The position numbers and the translations under genes are program-made. From contig CAJQON010000049.1 in the NCBI GenBank assembly GCA_905479995.1, positions 1 to 32,899 of the forward strand: DNA of 32,899 nt, given 5' to 3'. Positions 25,965-32,899 of this stretch are shown one piece after another. The notes beneath the pieces were generated by a model. The model had not been told where the DNA came from. It saw only the letters and a program-made list of their open reading frames with translations, and searched no databases. This DNA comes from an uncultured Flavobacteriales bacterium (GTDB lineage: Bacteria > Bacteroidota > Bacteroidia > Flavobacteriales_E > Vicingaceae). Position 1 is the first letter of the stretch; each line of letters opens with the position of its first letter.

Positions 25965-27206
25965 ATGATAAATTTCGAAAAATTTACGCTCGACAATGGC
26001 CTTAAAGTTATCGTTCATAAAGATAACAGTACACCAATTGTAGCCGTAAATATACTTTATGATGTTGGTGCTAGAGATGAAAATGAAGCGCAAACCGGTT
26101 TTGCTCATTTGTTTGAACATTTAATGTTTGGCGGGTCGGTTAACATCCCAAATTTTGACGAGCCTTTGCAACGTGTTGGAGGAACAAACAATGCATTTAC
26201 TTCAAATGATATTACCAATTATTACATTACCGTTCCTAAAGAAAACATTGAAACTGCTTTTTGGTTAGAGTCGGATAGAATGTTGAGTTTGGCATTTACA
26301 GATAAGAGCTTAGAAGTTCAAAGAAGTGTTGTAATTGAAGAGTTTAAACAAAACTATTTAAACCAACCTTATGGTGATGTTTGGCTGCTATTACGACCAT
26401 TGGCTTACAAAATACACCCTTACAAATGGGCAACCATAGGAAAGGAAGTGAGTCACATCGAAAACGCCACCATGGACGATGTTAAACGTTTTTTTTACAA
26501 ACATTATTTGCCCAACAATGCCATTATGGTAGTTGCTGGAAATGTAGAAACAGAAGAAATTGAAGTGCTTGCTAAGAAATGGTTTGGAGCTATTCCTTCT
26601 AAAGAAATACCGAAGCGAAATTTACCGAAAGAACCTCAACAAAACGAAGAACGAAGACTTGAAGTGACAAGAGATGTTCCTGCAAATGCCATTTATAAAG
26701 CTTATAAAATGTGTAGCAAAATTGATAATGATTATGCCGCTACAGATTTGCTTAGTGATGTTTTATCGTTAGGATCATCTTCAAGGTTCCACACTTCATT
26801 AATTAAAGAACAAAAACTATTTAGCGAAATCAATGCTTTTATTTTTGGAAGTACTGACGAAGGCCTTTTTGTAATAAGTGGAAAATTATTGAATGGCGTT
26901 TCCTACCAAAATGCGGAAGAAGCAATTGAAACTGAATTAGAAAAAATTAAAGCTCAATTTGTTGATTCTAATGAATTGAATAAAGTGAAAAACAAAATAG
27001 AGTCTACCCATCAGTTTTCTGAAACCAATGTACTAAACAAAGCCATGAACTTGGCTTTTGCCGAATTACAAAATGATGCTAACGATGTAAATTTAGAAGT
27101 TGAAAAATACCAAAAAGTTTCTGCAGAAGACATCAACAGAATTGCCAATCAGATTTTGATTAGCACCAATTGTTCTACTTTAATTTATGCTAAAAAAGAA
27201 GATTAA
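25965..27206 (+). CDS. M16 family zinc peptidase, catalytic partner
   Basis: This is a 413-residue M16 peptidase with the inverted zinc motif HLFEH at 48-52 and the downstream acidic ligand in VVIEEF (Glu 125/126). The FTLDNGLKVIVHKDNSTPIVAVNILYDVG start is typical of the family. There is no signal peptide, so it would act in the cytosol unless an uncommon export route is used. The next gene, one base after its stop, encodes an M16 protein lacking the zinc site. Such pairs act as heterodimers in which only one chain has the metal, as in mitochondrial processing peptidase. Its substrate is unknown. It is a distinct paralog of the M16 gene at 11937, which works without a partner here. Confidence 0.93.
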   Translation: MINFEKFTLDNGLKVIVHKDNSTPIVAVNILYDVGARDENEAQTGFAHLFEHLMFGGSVNIPNFDEPLQRVGGTNNAFTSNDITNYYITVPKENIETAFWLESDRMLSLAFTDKSLEVQRSVVIEEFKQNYLNQPYGDVWLLLRPLAYKIHPYKWATIGKEVSHIENATMDDVKRFFYKHYLPNNAIMVVAGNVETEEIEVLAKKWFGAIPSKEIPKRNLPKEPQQNEERRLEVTRDVPANAIYKAYKMCSKIDNDYAATDLLSDVLSLGSSSRFHTSLIKEQKLFSEINAFIFGSTDEGLFVISGKLLNGVSYQNAEEAIETELEKIKAQFVDSNELNKVKNKIESTHQFSETNVLNKAMNLAFAELQNDANDVNLEVEKYQKVSAEDINRIANQILISTNCSTLIYAKKED

Positions 27207-27207
27207 T

Positions 27208-28488
27208 ATGAGTTTAGATAGAAAGAAAGCCCCCGAATTTAAGCAAGTAGATCGTATTGATTTTATTAATCCAATTGAAAAAGTTTTAGACAATGGTATT
27301 GTCTTAAATTACCTAAATGGTGGATCTCAAGACATTTTAAAAATAGATTTTATTTTTAACGCAGGAGTTTGGACACAGCCTAAAGCATTGGTTGCTGGAG
27401 CTACAAACAACCTCATGAAAGAAGGTACAAAATCGTACTCCGCTTTTGAAATTGCTGAAGGAATTGATCAGTATGGCGCTTTTTTGGAAATGGACAATTC
27501 ATTTGACGAATCATCGGTTACACTTTATACACTTACAAAACATTTGGACAAGGTTTTACCGCTAGTTAAAGAGGTAATTTGTTTTCCGGCTTTTTCTCAA
27601 AAAGAGTTTAACATTTACAAAAACAATGCAATAGAACGTTTTAACATTAACCTTGAAAAAGGATCTTTTGTAGCTAGAAAGGAATTTTCTGCATTAATTT
27701 TTGGAATGGAAAATCCTTATGGTGGAAATGTTAGTCTTTCGGATTATGAAAACTTATCACTAGAAGACATCAAAGTTTACCATCAAAAAAATTATCAATT
27801 GAGTAATTGTAAAATTGTTGTTTCTGGAAAAGTAAACGACACTGCTTTAGCTTCAATCAATACTGCATTTGGCAAAGATAAAACTACATTAAACTCAACA
27901 CCAACAAAAGAAACAAAAGCACATCATTCCTCAGAGAAAAATCGTTTTATACTCAAGGAAAACGCATTACAATCGGCCATAAGAATAGGAAGATTAATGC
28001 CCAACAAATTGCATCCAGACTATTTTGGTTTACAAATTTTCAACACTGTTTTAGGTGGATATTTTGGCTCGAGGTTAATGACCAATATAAGAGAAGATAA
28101 AGGATATACTTATGGTATTGGATCAGGAATTTTGTCTTTAAAAAATGGGGGGTACTTCTTCATTTCCACAGAAGTGGGAGCTGACGTTACAAAAGATGCT
28201 TTAAAAGAAATCTATAAAGAAATAGATGTATTGACCAAAGAATTGGTTCCTCAAGAAGAGCTTGATTTGGTAAAAAACTATATGCTGGGTCAGTTTTTAA
28301 AATCGTGTGACGGTGCTTTTAACATGGCCTCCTTGTTTGAATCGGTTGACAATTATGATTTAAAATATGATTTTTATGATAAGTATATTGACACTATAAA
28401 AAACATAACCCCTAAAACCTTGATGGAATTAGGGGCCAAATATTTTATGCGAATAGATTTAAAAGAAGTTGTGGTTGGGAAGGTTTAA
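27208..28488 (+). CDS. M16 family protein, non-catalytic partner
   Basis: This 426-residue protein keeps the M16 fold but lacks the HxxEH zinc motif; the matching stretch reads VAGATNNLMKEGT. It retains the Arg/Tyr substrate-holding segment NIREDKGYTYGIGSG in the second half. This is the pattern of a regulatory or substrate-binding subunit. The ATG at 27208 lies one base after the stop of the catalytic partner, so the two are probably made in equal amounts by coupled translation. The upstream in-frame start at 27187 lies inside the partner gene and is less likely. The stop codon overlaps that of the convergent outer-membrane gene by four bases (28485-28488). No signal peptide is seen. Confidence 0.9.
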   Translation: MSLDRKKAPEFKQVDRIDFINPIEKVLDNGIVLNYLNGGSQDILKIDFIFNAGVWTQPKALVAGATNNLMKEGTKSYSAFEIAEGIDQYGAFLEMDNSFDESSVTLYTLTKHLDKVLPLVKEVICFPAFSQKEFNIYKNNAIERFNINLEKGSFVARKEFSALIFGMENPYGGNVSLSDYENLSLEDIKVYHQKNYQLSNCKIVVSGKVNDTALASINTAFGKDKTTLNSTPTKETKAHHSSEKNRFILKENALQSAIRIGRLMPNKLHPDYFGLQIFNTVLGGYFGSRLMTNIREDKGYTYGIGSGILSLKNGGYFFISTEVGADVTKDALKEIYKEIDVLTKELVPQEELDLVKNYMLGQFLKSCDGAFNMASLFESVDNYDLKYDFYDKYIDTIKNITPKTLMELGAKYFMRIDLKEVVVGKV

Positions 28489-29132
28489 AATTTCAAGGCT
28501 AATCCCGTTCCAATATTGACTCCTGTCAAGCTCCATTCAAAATTCTCTATAAAGGTATTGTTACTAGAAGATTCTAACCCAGAATAATTATAGGCGGTAT
28601 AACCAAGGTTAAACAATATACCAATGTGATCATTAAAGAATATTCTATCTGTTATGTATAAGCTAGCATAAGAACCAGCCCCAGTAAAGCTTTCACCACT
28701 CATATCTAACCACTTAACACTAGATCCACCTACCGCTAAACCAATAAATAAATCATTTTTATCAGCATTAAGCAAGTGATAATTAACCTTTAGAGCCCAA
28801 TCAAAACTTTTAACACTCTCCGTAGTTTCTGTAGAATCTTCGTTATCAATAAAATAGTTGGATGTTCCCAATTGTAAACCTAACCCAAATTTATTTGATA
28901 TTCCGTACTCAAAAGAAACTGGAATCATGGTACTCGCAGCACCATCTTTATCCGTAAGCGTAATTGGTGTACCAAAAAAATCAAACGTAAAAGTTGTTAC
29001 AGTTGAATAAGCACCTATACCCAAACCGACATCAGCATTTAAATTACCTTTTTCGAAAGCTTGTCCATTTGCGTTTTGTGTAATAGAAAGACTAACAATA
29101 ATTGCTAGTAATAATAGGCTATTTTTTTTCAT
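28485..29132 (-). CDS. Outer-membrane beta-barrel protein
   Basis: This is a 215-residue protein with a signal peptide at 1-24 (MKKNSLLLLAIIVSLSITQNANG then QAFEKG). The mature part is made of amphipathic strands with Gly and aromatic residues (LNADVGLGIGAYSTV, FGLGLQLGTSNYF, HIGILFNLGYTAYNYSG) and ends GTGLALKF, with a C-terminal Phe, the usual mark of an outer-membrane barrel of the small OmpW/porin type. The start at 29132 is chosen because the longer frame begins with a TTG inside the apparent -7 element. Its 3' end overlaps the M16 partner gene. There is no room for a terminator between the two. Function is not known. Confidence 0.82.
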   Translation of the reverse strand: MKKNSLLLLAIIVSLSITQNANGQAFEKGNLNADVGLGIGAYSTVTTFTFDFFGTPITLTDKDGAASTMIPVSFEYGISNKFGLGLQLGTSNYFIDNEDSTETTESVKSFDWALKVNYHLLNADKNDLFIGLAVGGSSVKWLDMSGESFTGAGSYASLYITDRIFFNDHIGILFNLGYTAYNYSGLESSSNNTFIENFEWSLTGVNIGTGLALKF

Positions 29133-29162
29133 CGTTTTTAAAATTTGGTTTGAGGTTAAAAC

Positions 29163-29170
29163 CAAATATA
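29163..29170 (-). promoter_or_regulatory. Putative -7 promoter element of the beta-barrel gene
   Basis: The minus strand reads TATATTTG, an exact TAnnTTTG match, 30 bases before the ATG at 29132. No -33 TTTG is clear. Confidence 0.5.
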
Positions 29171-29241
29171 TAAATAAAATTCTATTCTTACATTACATTT
29201 TTTAACACGAAAAATAGATTACCGACAAGCTAACTACTTAA

Positions 29242-31029
29242 TTAATAACAATATTTACCTTCACTAATAAGGTGCTGCGCAATTCGTTGCCTTGCTTCCT
29301 TGGGATTAAAAGTTTCTTGTTTGGTAAATCGTTTTAATCCCATCAACATCATTCTTAACTCATCACCTTCCACAAAAGAATTTAGTGCGTCTTTTCCACT
29401 TTTTGCAATTTTATCGGCTGCATCATAAAGGTAAACATTCATAATATCCACTTGTTCACTAATGGCAGCATCCTTTTTTACCTTAACTAGTTTTTCTACT
29501 CTCAGCAAAACAGATTCGGCTACATAAGTTTCAATAATCATGTCTGAGATGTTCATCAAAATTTCTTGCTCTTTTGCCAATTCCATCATTAATTTTTGAG
29601 CAGCAGTTCCAGCAATCATCAACACTGCTTTTTTAAACTTTTTCACTTGCTCATGTGCTTGTTCAAAAACGTCATCACTTCCAGTACCAAAATCTGGAAT
29701 ACTCATTAAATCTTTGGCTACATTTTGAGCTGGTGTCATTAAATCGAGCTCCCCTTTCATGGCTTTTTTAAGTAAGGTATCAACAATTAGCATTCTGTTA
29801 ATTTCATTGGTACCTTCAAAAATTCTATTGATTCGAGCATCTCTATAAGCTCTCTCCATAGGTGCTTCAGCAGAATAACCCATTCCACCATAAATTTGAA
29901 CACCTTCATCTACCACGAAGTCCAATACTTCAGAACCGTTGACTTTTAAAATAGCAGCCTCAGCTGCAAATTGACGAATTCCTTCTAAAGTTGCCTTTTC
30001 TTTGTCCATTCCACCCGAAACAAACGAATTAATGGCGTCATCTATATTTTGAGAACATCTATAAATAGCAGCATTACAAGCATATGTTTTTATTGCTTGT
30101 TCAGCTAGTTTATGTCTAATTGCACCATATTTAGCAATAGGTCTTCCAAATTGATTTCTATCGTTGGCGTACTGCAAAGAAGCATCAATCACTCTTTTAG
30201 ATCCGCCAATAGCTGCGCCAGCTAATTTTACTCTACCAACATTTAAAATGTTTAAAGCAATTTTAAAACCTCCCCCCCTAACTCCAAGCAAATTCTCAAC
30301 TGGCACTTGGCAGTCGTTAAAAAACACCTGACAAGTGGACGACCCTTTTATTCCCATTTTCTTTTCTTCAGGATTAATGGTTATTCCTCCAAAATCTTTT
30401 TCGATAATAAAAGCCGACAAAGTTTCATCCTCATCAATTTTAGCAAAAACGGTAAATACATCTGCAAATCCTGCATTGGTAATCCACATTTTTTGACCAG
30501 TAATGGTATAATGTTTTCCATCTGCCGATAACGTAGCCTTTGTTTTTCCAGAGTTGGCATCTGAGCCAGAACTTGGTTCCGTTAAACAATAAGAAGCTTT
30601 CCATTGACCGCTAGCCAGCTTTGGAACATACTTTTGTTTTTGCGCATCAGTTCCATAATACAATATTGGTAATGTACCTATGCCGGTATGTGCAGAAAGT
30701 GAAACTGCAAAAGAATGAGATCCTCCAAAAACTTCAGTGGCCAACATTCCCGTTACAAAGTTTTTTCCGAATCCACCCAAATCTTCTGGTACAGAAATTC
30801 CTAACAAGCCTAATTCACCTGCTTTTTCTAATAACATTGTGTTCAAACCTTCTTCTAAACTGTCTATCCGATCTAAGTTAGGGTCAATTTCTTGTTTTAT
30901 AAAATCTAGGCAACTTTGCGCTATCATGCGTTGCTCTTCATCAAATTCTTCTGGTATAAAAACAGCTGCTGGGTCTGTTTCTCTAATTAGGAATTCTCCG
31001 CCTTTTATTGCTTTGTTTTCGTTTTCCAT
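29242..31029 (-). CDS. Acyl-CoA dehydrogenase, long C-terminal-extension type
   Basis: The enzyme takes two hydrogens from fatty acyl-CoA by way of FAD, the first step of beta-oxidation, in the cytosol. At 595 residues from the ATG at 31029 it is about 200 longer than short or medium-chain enzymes and resembles the very-long-chain (VLCAD/ACAD9-like) form with an added helical C-terminal domain. The FAD-binding CLTEPSSGSDANS and MWITNAGFADVFTVFAK blocks are present, and the catalytic base is Glu405 in IFEGTNEINR. The alternative TTG start at 31068 adds only 13 residues. A site resembling a -7 element (TATAGTTG) lies just upstream. It is downstream of the thiolase gene, separated by 152 bases holding a degenerate repeat, so it may be its own unit. 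Electron-transfer flavoprotein genes are not in the window. Confidence 0.93.
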   Translation of the reverse strand: MENENKAIKGGEFLIRETDPAAVFIPEEFDEEQRMIAQSCLDFIKQEIDPNLDRIDSLEEGLNTMLLEKAGELGLLGISVPEDLGGFGKNFVTGMLATEVFGGSHSFAVSLSAHTGIGTLPILYYGTDAQKQKYVPKLASGQWKASYCLTEPSSGSDANSGKTKATLSADGKHYTITGQKMWITNAGFADVFTVFAKIDEDETLSAFIIEKDFGGITINPEEKKMGIKGSSTCQVFFNDCQVPVENLLGVRGGGFKIALNILNVGRVKLAGAAIGGSKRVIDASLQYANDRNQFGRPIAKYGAIRHKLAEQAIKTYACNAAIYRCSQNIDDAINSFVSGGMDKEKATLEGIRQFAAEAAILKVNGSEVLDFVVDEGVQIYGGMGYSAEAPMERAYRDARINRIFEGTNEINRMLIVDTLLKKAMKGELDLMTPAQNVAKDLMSIPDFGTGSDDVFEQAHEQVKKFKKAVLMIAGTAAQKLMMELAKEQEILMNISDMIIETYVAESVLLRVEKLVKVKKDAAISEQVDIMNVYLYDAADKIAKSGKDALNSFVEGDELRMMLMGLKRFTKQETFNPKEARQRIAQHLISEGKYCY

Positions 31030-31075
31030 GGGTTTTAATTTTAGTTCGTTAATTCGTAATACATTCAACTATACA

Positions 31076-31176
31076 AATGACATTACTTTTATTTGTTATA
31101 CTGAGGGTAACCGAAGCATCTTTTAAATCCATTAAAAAGATTCCTCTATTGCGTTACACTCCAATCGGAATGACAT
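31076..31176. repeat. Degenerate intergenic repeat with flanking direct repeats
   Basis: Between the thiolase and acyl-CoA dehydrogenase genes lies a non-coding stretch bounded by AATGACAT at 31076-31083 and 31169-31176. Inside are CTGAGGGTAACCGAAGCATC and, further on, AGATTCCTCTATT and CGGAATGACAT. These resemble the dispersed short intergenic repeats (patterns like TGAG..GAAG.ATCT and AGATTCCTC..CGGAATGACA) that I recall from many Bacteroidota and other genomes. An inner hairpin ATCTTTT/AAAAGAT is at 31118-31124 and 31135-31141. Whether it is mobile or structural is not known. Confidence 0.5.
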
Positions 31177-31181
31177 CATAA

Positions 31182-32360
31182 TTATTTTAAAAACTCAAAT
31201 ATTCCTGCTGCTCCTTGTCCTGATCCTACACACATGGTAACCATACCATATTTTTGTTTTCTTTTTCTCATTTCATTAATGAGTTGAACCGATAATTTGG
31301 CTCCAGAACAACCTAAAGGATGCCCTAATGCAATTGCTCCTCCGTTTACATTAACTATGTCTGGATTTAAATCTAATTCATTCATTACAGCAACCGACTG
31401 AGATGCAAATGCTTCATTTAACTCTATAAGCTCAATATCTTTTATACTCATTCCAGCTCTTTTTAGCACTGCAGGAATTGCTTTTACAGGACCTATTCCC
31501 ATAATTCTTGGTTCTACTCCTACTACCTGATAGCTAACTAAACGAGCAATTGGTTCTAATCCTAATTCTTTTACACGTTGCTCGCTCATTACCATTACAA
31601 AAGCTGCTCCATCAGAAGTTTGTGACGAATTTCCTGCTGTTACACTTCCTCCTTGCGTAAATACTGGACGTAATTTAGAAAGCGCTTCAACGCTCGTCCC
31701 TTTTCTTGGACCTTCATCATTATCAACAACATAACTTCTCTTCTCTCGCTTTTTGTTTTCGTTTAAGAACATTTCTTCTACTTCAATAGGAACAATATCA
31801 TCGGTAAACCTTCCATCCTCAATTGCTTTTAGGGCTTTCATGTGAGAGTTATAAGCAAATTCATCTTGAATTTCTCGAGATATATTGTATTGATTGGCAA
31901 CAGCTTCAGCTGTTAATCCCATTCCCCAATACCAATCAGGATGATGTTTGGCAACGTCAGCATTCGGTACAATTCGCCAGCCTCCAAATGGAATAGGGCT
32001 CATTGTTTCAACCCCTCCAGCAATAATACAATCGGCCATGCCCGCATTTATTTTAGCCGCAGCCAAAGCAATTGTTTCTAATCCAGAGGAGCAATACCGG
32101 TTCACAGTCATACCAGGAACTTGGTCGGTATTTAATCCAATTAAGGATATCATTCTTCCAATGTTTAATCCTTGTTCTGCTTCTGGTGTAGCATTCCCAA
32201 CAATAACATCGTCAATGGTTTCTTTATCCAAATTTGGGATCGATTTCACCAAATGGTTCACCACTTTAGCGGCCAAATCATCTGGCCTCATAAATTTAAA
32301 CAATCCTCTTGGTGCTTTACCAACTGCTGTTCTGTATCCTGCTACTATATATGCGTTCAT
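31182..32360 (-). CDS. fadA: Acetyl-CoA C-acyltransferase (thiolase)
   Basis: The enzyme splits 3-ketoacyl-CoA with CoA to give acetyl-CoA and a shortened acyl-CoA, the last step of beta-oxidation. At 392 residues it has standard length. The acyl-carrying Cys90 is in NRYCSSG, the His347 base is in GHPLGCSG, and the second Cys377 is in MCVGSGQG. The ATG at 32360 gives the usual [15 protein letters not shown] opening; the longer frame starts inside the upstream gene. It lies 11 bases after the 3-hydroxyacyl-CoA dehydrogenase stop, so both are on one mRNA. In this family the same fold can also act in synthesis, but the neighbours support breakdown. Confidence 0.94.
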   Translation of the reverse strand: MNAYIVAGYRTAVGKAPRGLFKFMRPDDLAAKVVNHLVKSIPNLDKETIDDVIVGNATPEAEQGLNIGRMISLIGLNTDQVPGMTVNRYCSSGLETIALAAAKINAGMADCIIAGGVETMSPIPFGGWRIVPNADVAKHHPDWYWGMGLTAEAVANQYNISREIQDEFAYNSHMKALKAIEDGRFTDDIVPIEVEEMFLNENKKREKRSYVVDNDEGPRKGTSVEALSKLRPVFTQGGSVTAGNSSQTSDGAAFVMVMSEQRVKELGLEPIARLVSYQVVGVEPRIMGIGPVKAIPAVLKRAGMSIKDIELIELNEAFASQSVAVMNELDLNPDIVNVNGGAIALGHPLGCSGAKLSVQLINEMRKRKQKYGMVTMCVGSGQGAAGIFEFLK

Positions 32361-32371
32361 AATTCTTACGA

Positions 32372-32899
32372 TTAATTTCTTAAAACTTTTCCTGATGTAA
32401 TGATACTTTGCAAACGTTCGAGTGTTTTCCTTTCCATGCAGCATTCTAGAAATGCTTTGCGCTCCATATCTAATAAATATTGTTCATCTACTTCTGTAGG
32501 CTGTGACAAATCCCCGCCACACATTACCCAACCTAATTTTTCTGAGATGAGTTGATCGTGTTCTGAAATGTACTTGCCAGATTTCATGGTATTGGCTCCA
32601 ACATAAACAATTCCCAAACCTTCTTTACCTAACACTTTAATATCTGTGCGTTGTATTGGTTGAGAATATCCTTTATTAGCAAGATTTAATGCTGCTTGTT
32701 TAGCATAGGCTAATTGATGTTTTCTACTCACAATCCATTCATCAATTCCTTCACGTAAATAACCCAAATCAAATGCTTCTTGCCCTGATGTTGCTACTTG
32801 TGCCTGACCTATGGTTAAAAAACGATTTCTTAAAACATTCAATCTCATACCATCACCAAATTCATCAGAAGCTCTTAAGGTAAATTCTTTACTTCCGCC
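32372..32899 (-). CDS. 3-hydroxyacyl-CoA dehydrogenase/enoyl-CoA hydratase, C-terminal end only
   Basis: This is the last 176 residues of a large beta-oxidation protein cut by the right window edge. The frame stays open to the edge; its first visible residues are GGSKEFTLRASDEFGDGM. The C-terminus has the MCGGDLSQPTEVDEQYLLDMERKAFLECC block that I recognise from the long (about 800-residue) Bacteroidota two-domain enzymes. Their N-terminal NAD-binding and crotonase-type domains would lie outside the window. The enzyme hydrates enoyl-CoA and oxidises 3-hydroxyacyl-CoA. It is the first visible gene of the beta-oxidation set, 11 bases before the thiolase ATG. The catalytic residues are not visible here, so the call rests on the tail and the context. 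Confidence 0.85.
   Translation of the reverse strand, partial: GGSKEFTLRASDEFGDGMRLNVLRNRFLTIGQAQVATSGQEAFDLGYLREGIDEWIVSRKHQLAYAKQAALNLANKGYSQPIQRTDIKVLGKEGLGIVYVGANTMKSGKYISEHDQLISEKLGWVMCGGDLSQPTEVDEQYLLDMERKAFLECCMERKTLERLQSIITSGKVLRN

Noticed and set aside
30737-31126. 129-residue plus-strand reading frame
   Set aside because: Mostly antisense to the acyl-CoA dehydrogenase gene and low in any protein-like pattern; it runs on into the intergenic repeat.
31948-32400. 150-residue plus-strand reading frame
   Set aside because: It lies antisense to the well-supported thiolase gene; the composition is a shadow of that gene's codon use, with no recognisable domain or promoter.
1-32899. tRNA, rRNA, CRISPR array, insertion sequence or prophage
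   Set aside because: No clover-leaf, repeat-spacer pattern, transposase or phage structural gene was seen on either strand by eye.

Overview
The window is ordinary chromosomal DNA of a low-GC Bacteroidota, most likely a member of Flavobacteriales (family not determinable from this alone). The support is a type III glutamine synthetase, a T9SS C-terminal sorting domain, PorE-like and PorG-like envelope proteins, TonB receptors with a CarboxypepD_reg-like front domain, several putative promoters fitting the Bacteroidota -7 element TAnnTTTG, and almost no Shine-Dalgarno sequences. No tRNA, rRNA, CRISPR array, transposase or phage gene was seen. No gene-free stretch exceeds 300 bases.

Layout. 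1-2853 (minus): a tight purM-prfA-pyrF operon, with pyrF cut by the left edge. 2955-11783 (minus): four single-gene units, each closed by its own hairpin terminator. They are a PorE-like TPR/beta-propeller/CRD/OmpA protein, glutamine synthetase III, a smaller OmpA-domain protein, and a large TPR/propeller/CRD protein ending in SPOR-like modules. 11937-14126 (plus): M16 peptidase, O-methyltransferase and DUF3817 membrane protein. 14132-14758 (minus): Nfu iron-sulfur protein. 14908-17163 (plus): secreted FG-GAP protein with a T9SS tail. 17240-20301 (plus): a three-gene probable metal-handling cassette (small Cys-rich exported protein, TonB-dependent receptor with a Cys-Cys pair in the plug, exported HMA protein). 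20337-22510 (minus): cysD-cysN for sulfate activation. 22623-23546 (minus): PorG-like (DUF6089) protein with a polybasic tail.

23654-28488 (plus): nitronate monooxygenase/FabK-like flavoprotein, an exported protein with a CsgG/TolB-N-like front half, and an active/inactive M16 peptidase pair. 28485-29132 (minus): outer-membrane beta-barrel protein whose stop overlaps that of the second M16 gene. 29242-32899 (minus): fatty-acid beta-oxidation genes (3-hydroxyacyl-CoA dehydrogenase end, thiolase, acyl-CoA dehydrogenase). A degenerate intergenic repeat lies between the last two.

Much of the window concerns the cell envelope: periplasmic or outer-membrane proteins that may anchor to peptidoglycan, two candidate T9SS parts and one T9SS cargo. 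The rest is core metabolism. The best candidate for a little-described system is the metal cassette at 17240-20301. No clearly novel defence or mobile system was found. All family calls come from reading motifs by eye; no database search was run.
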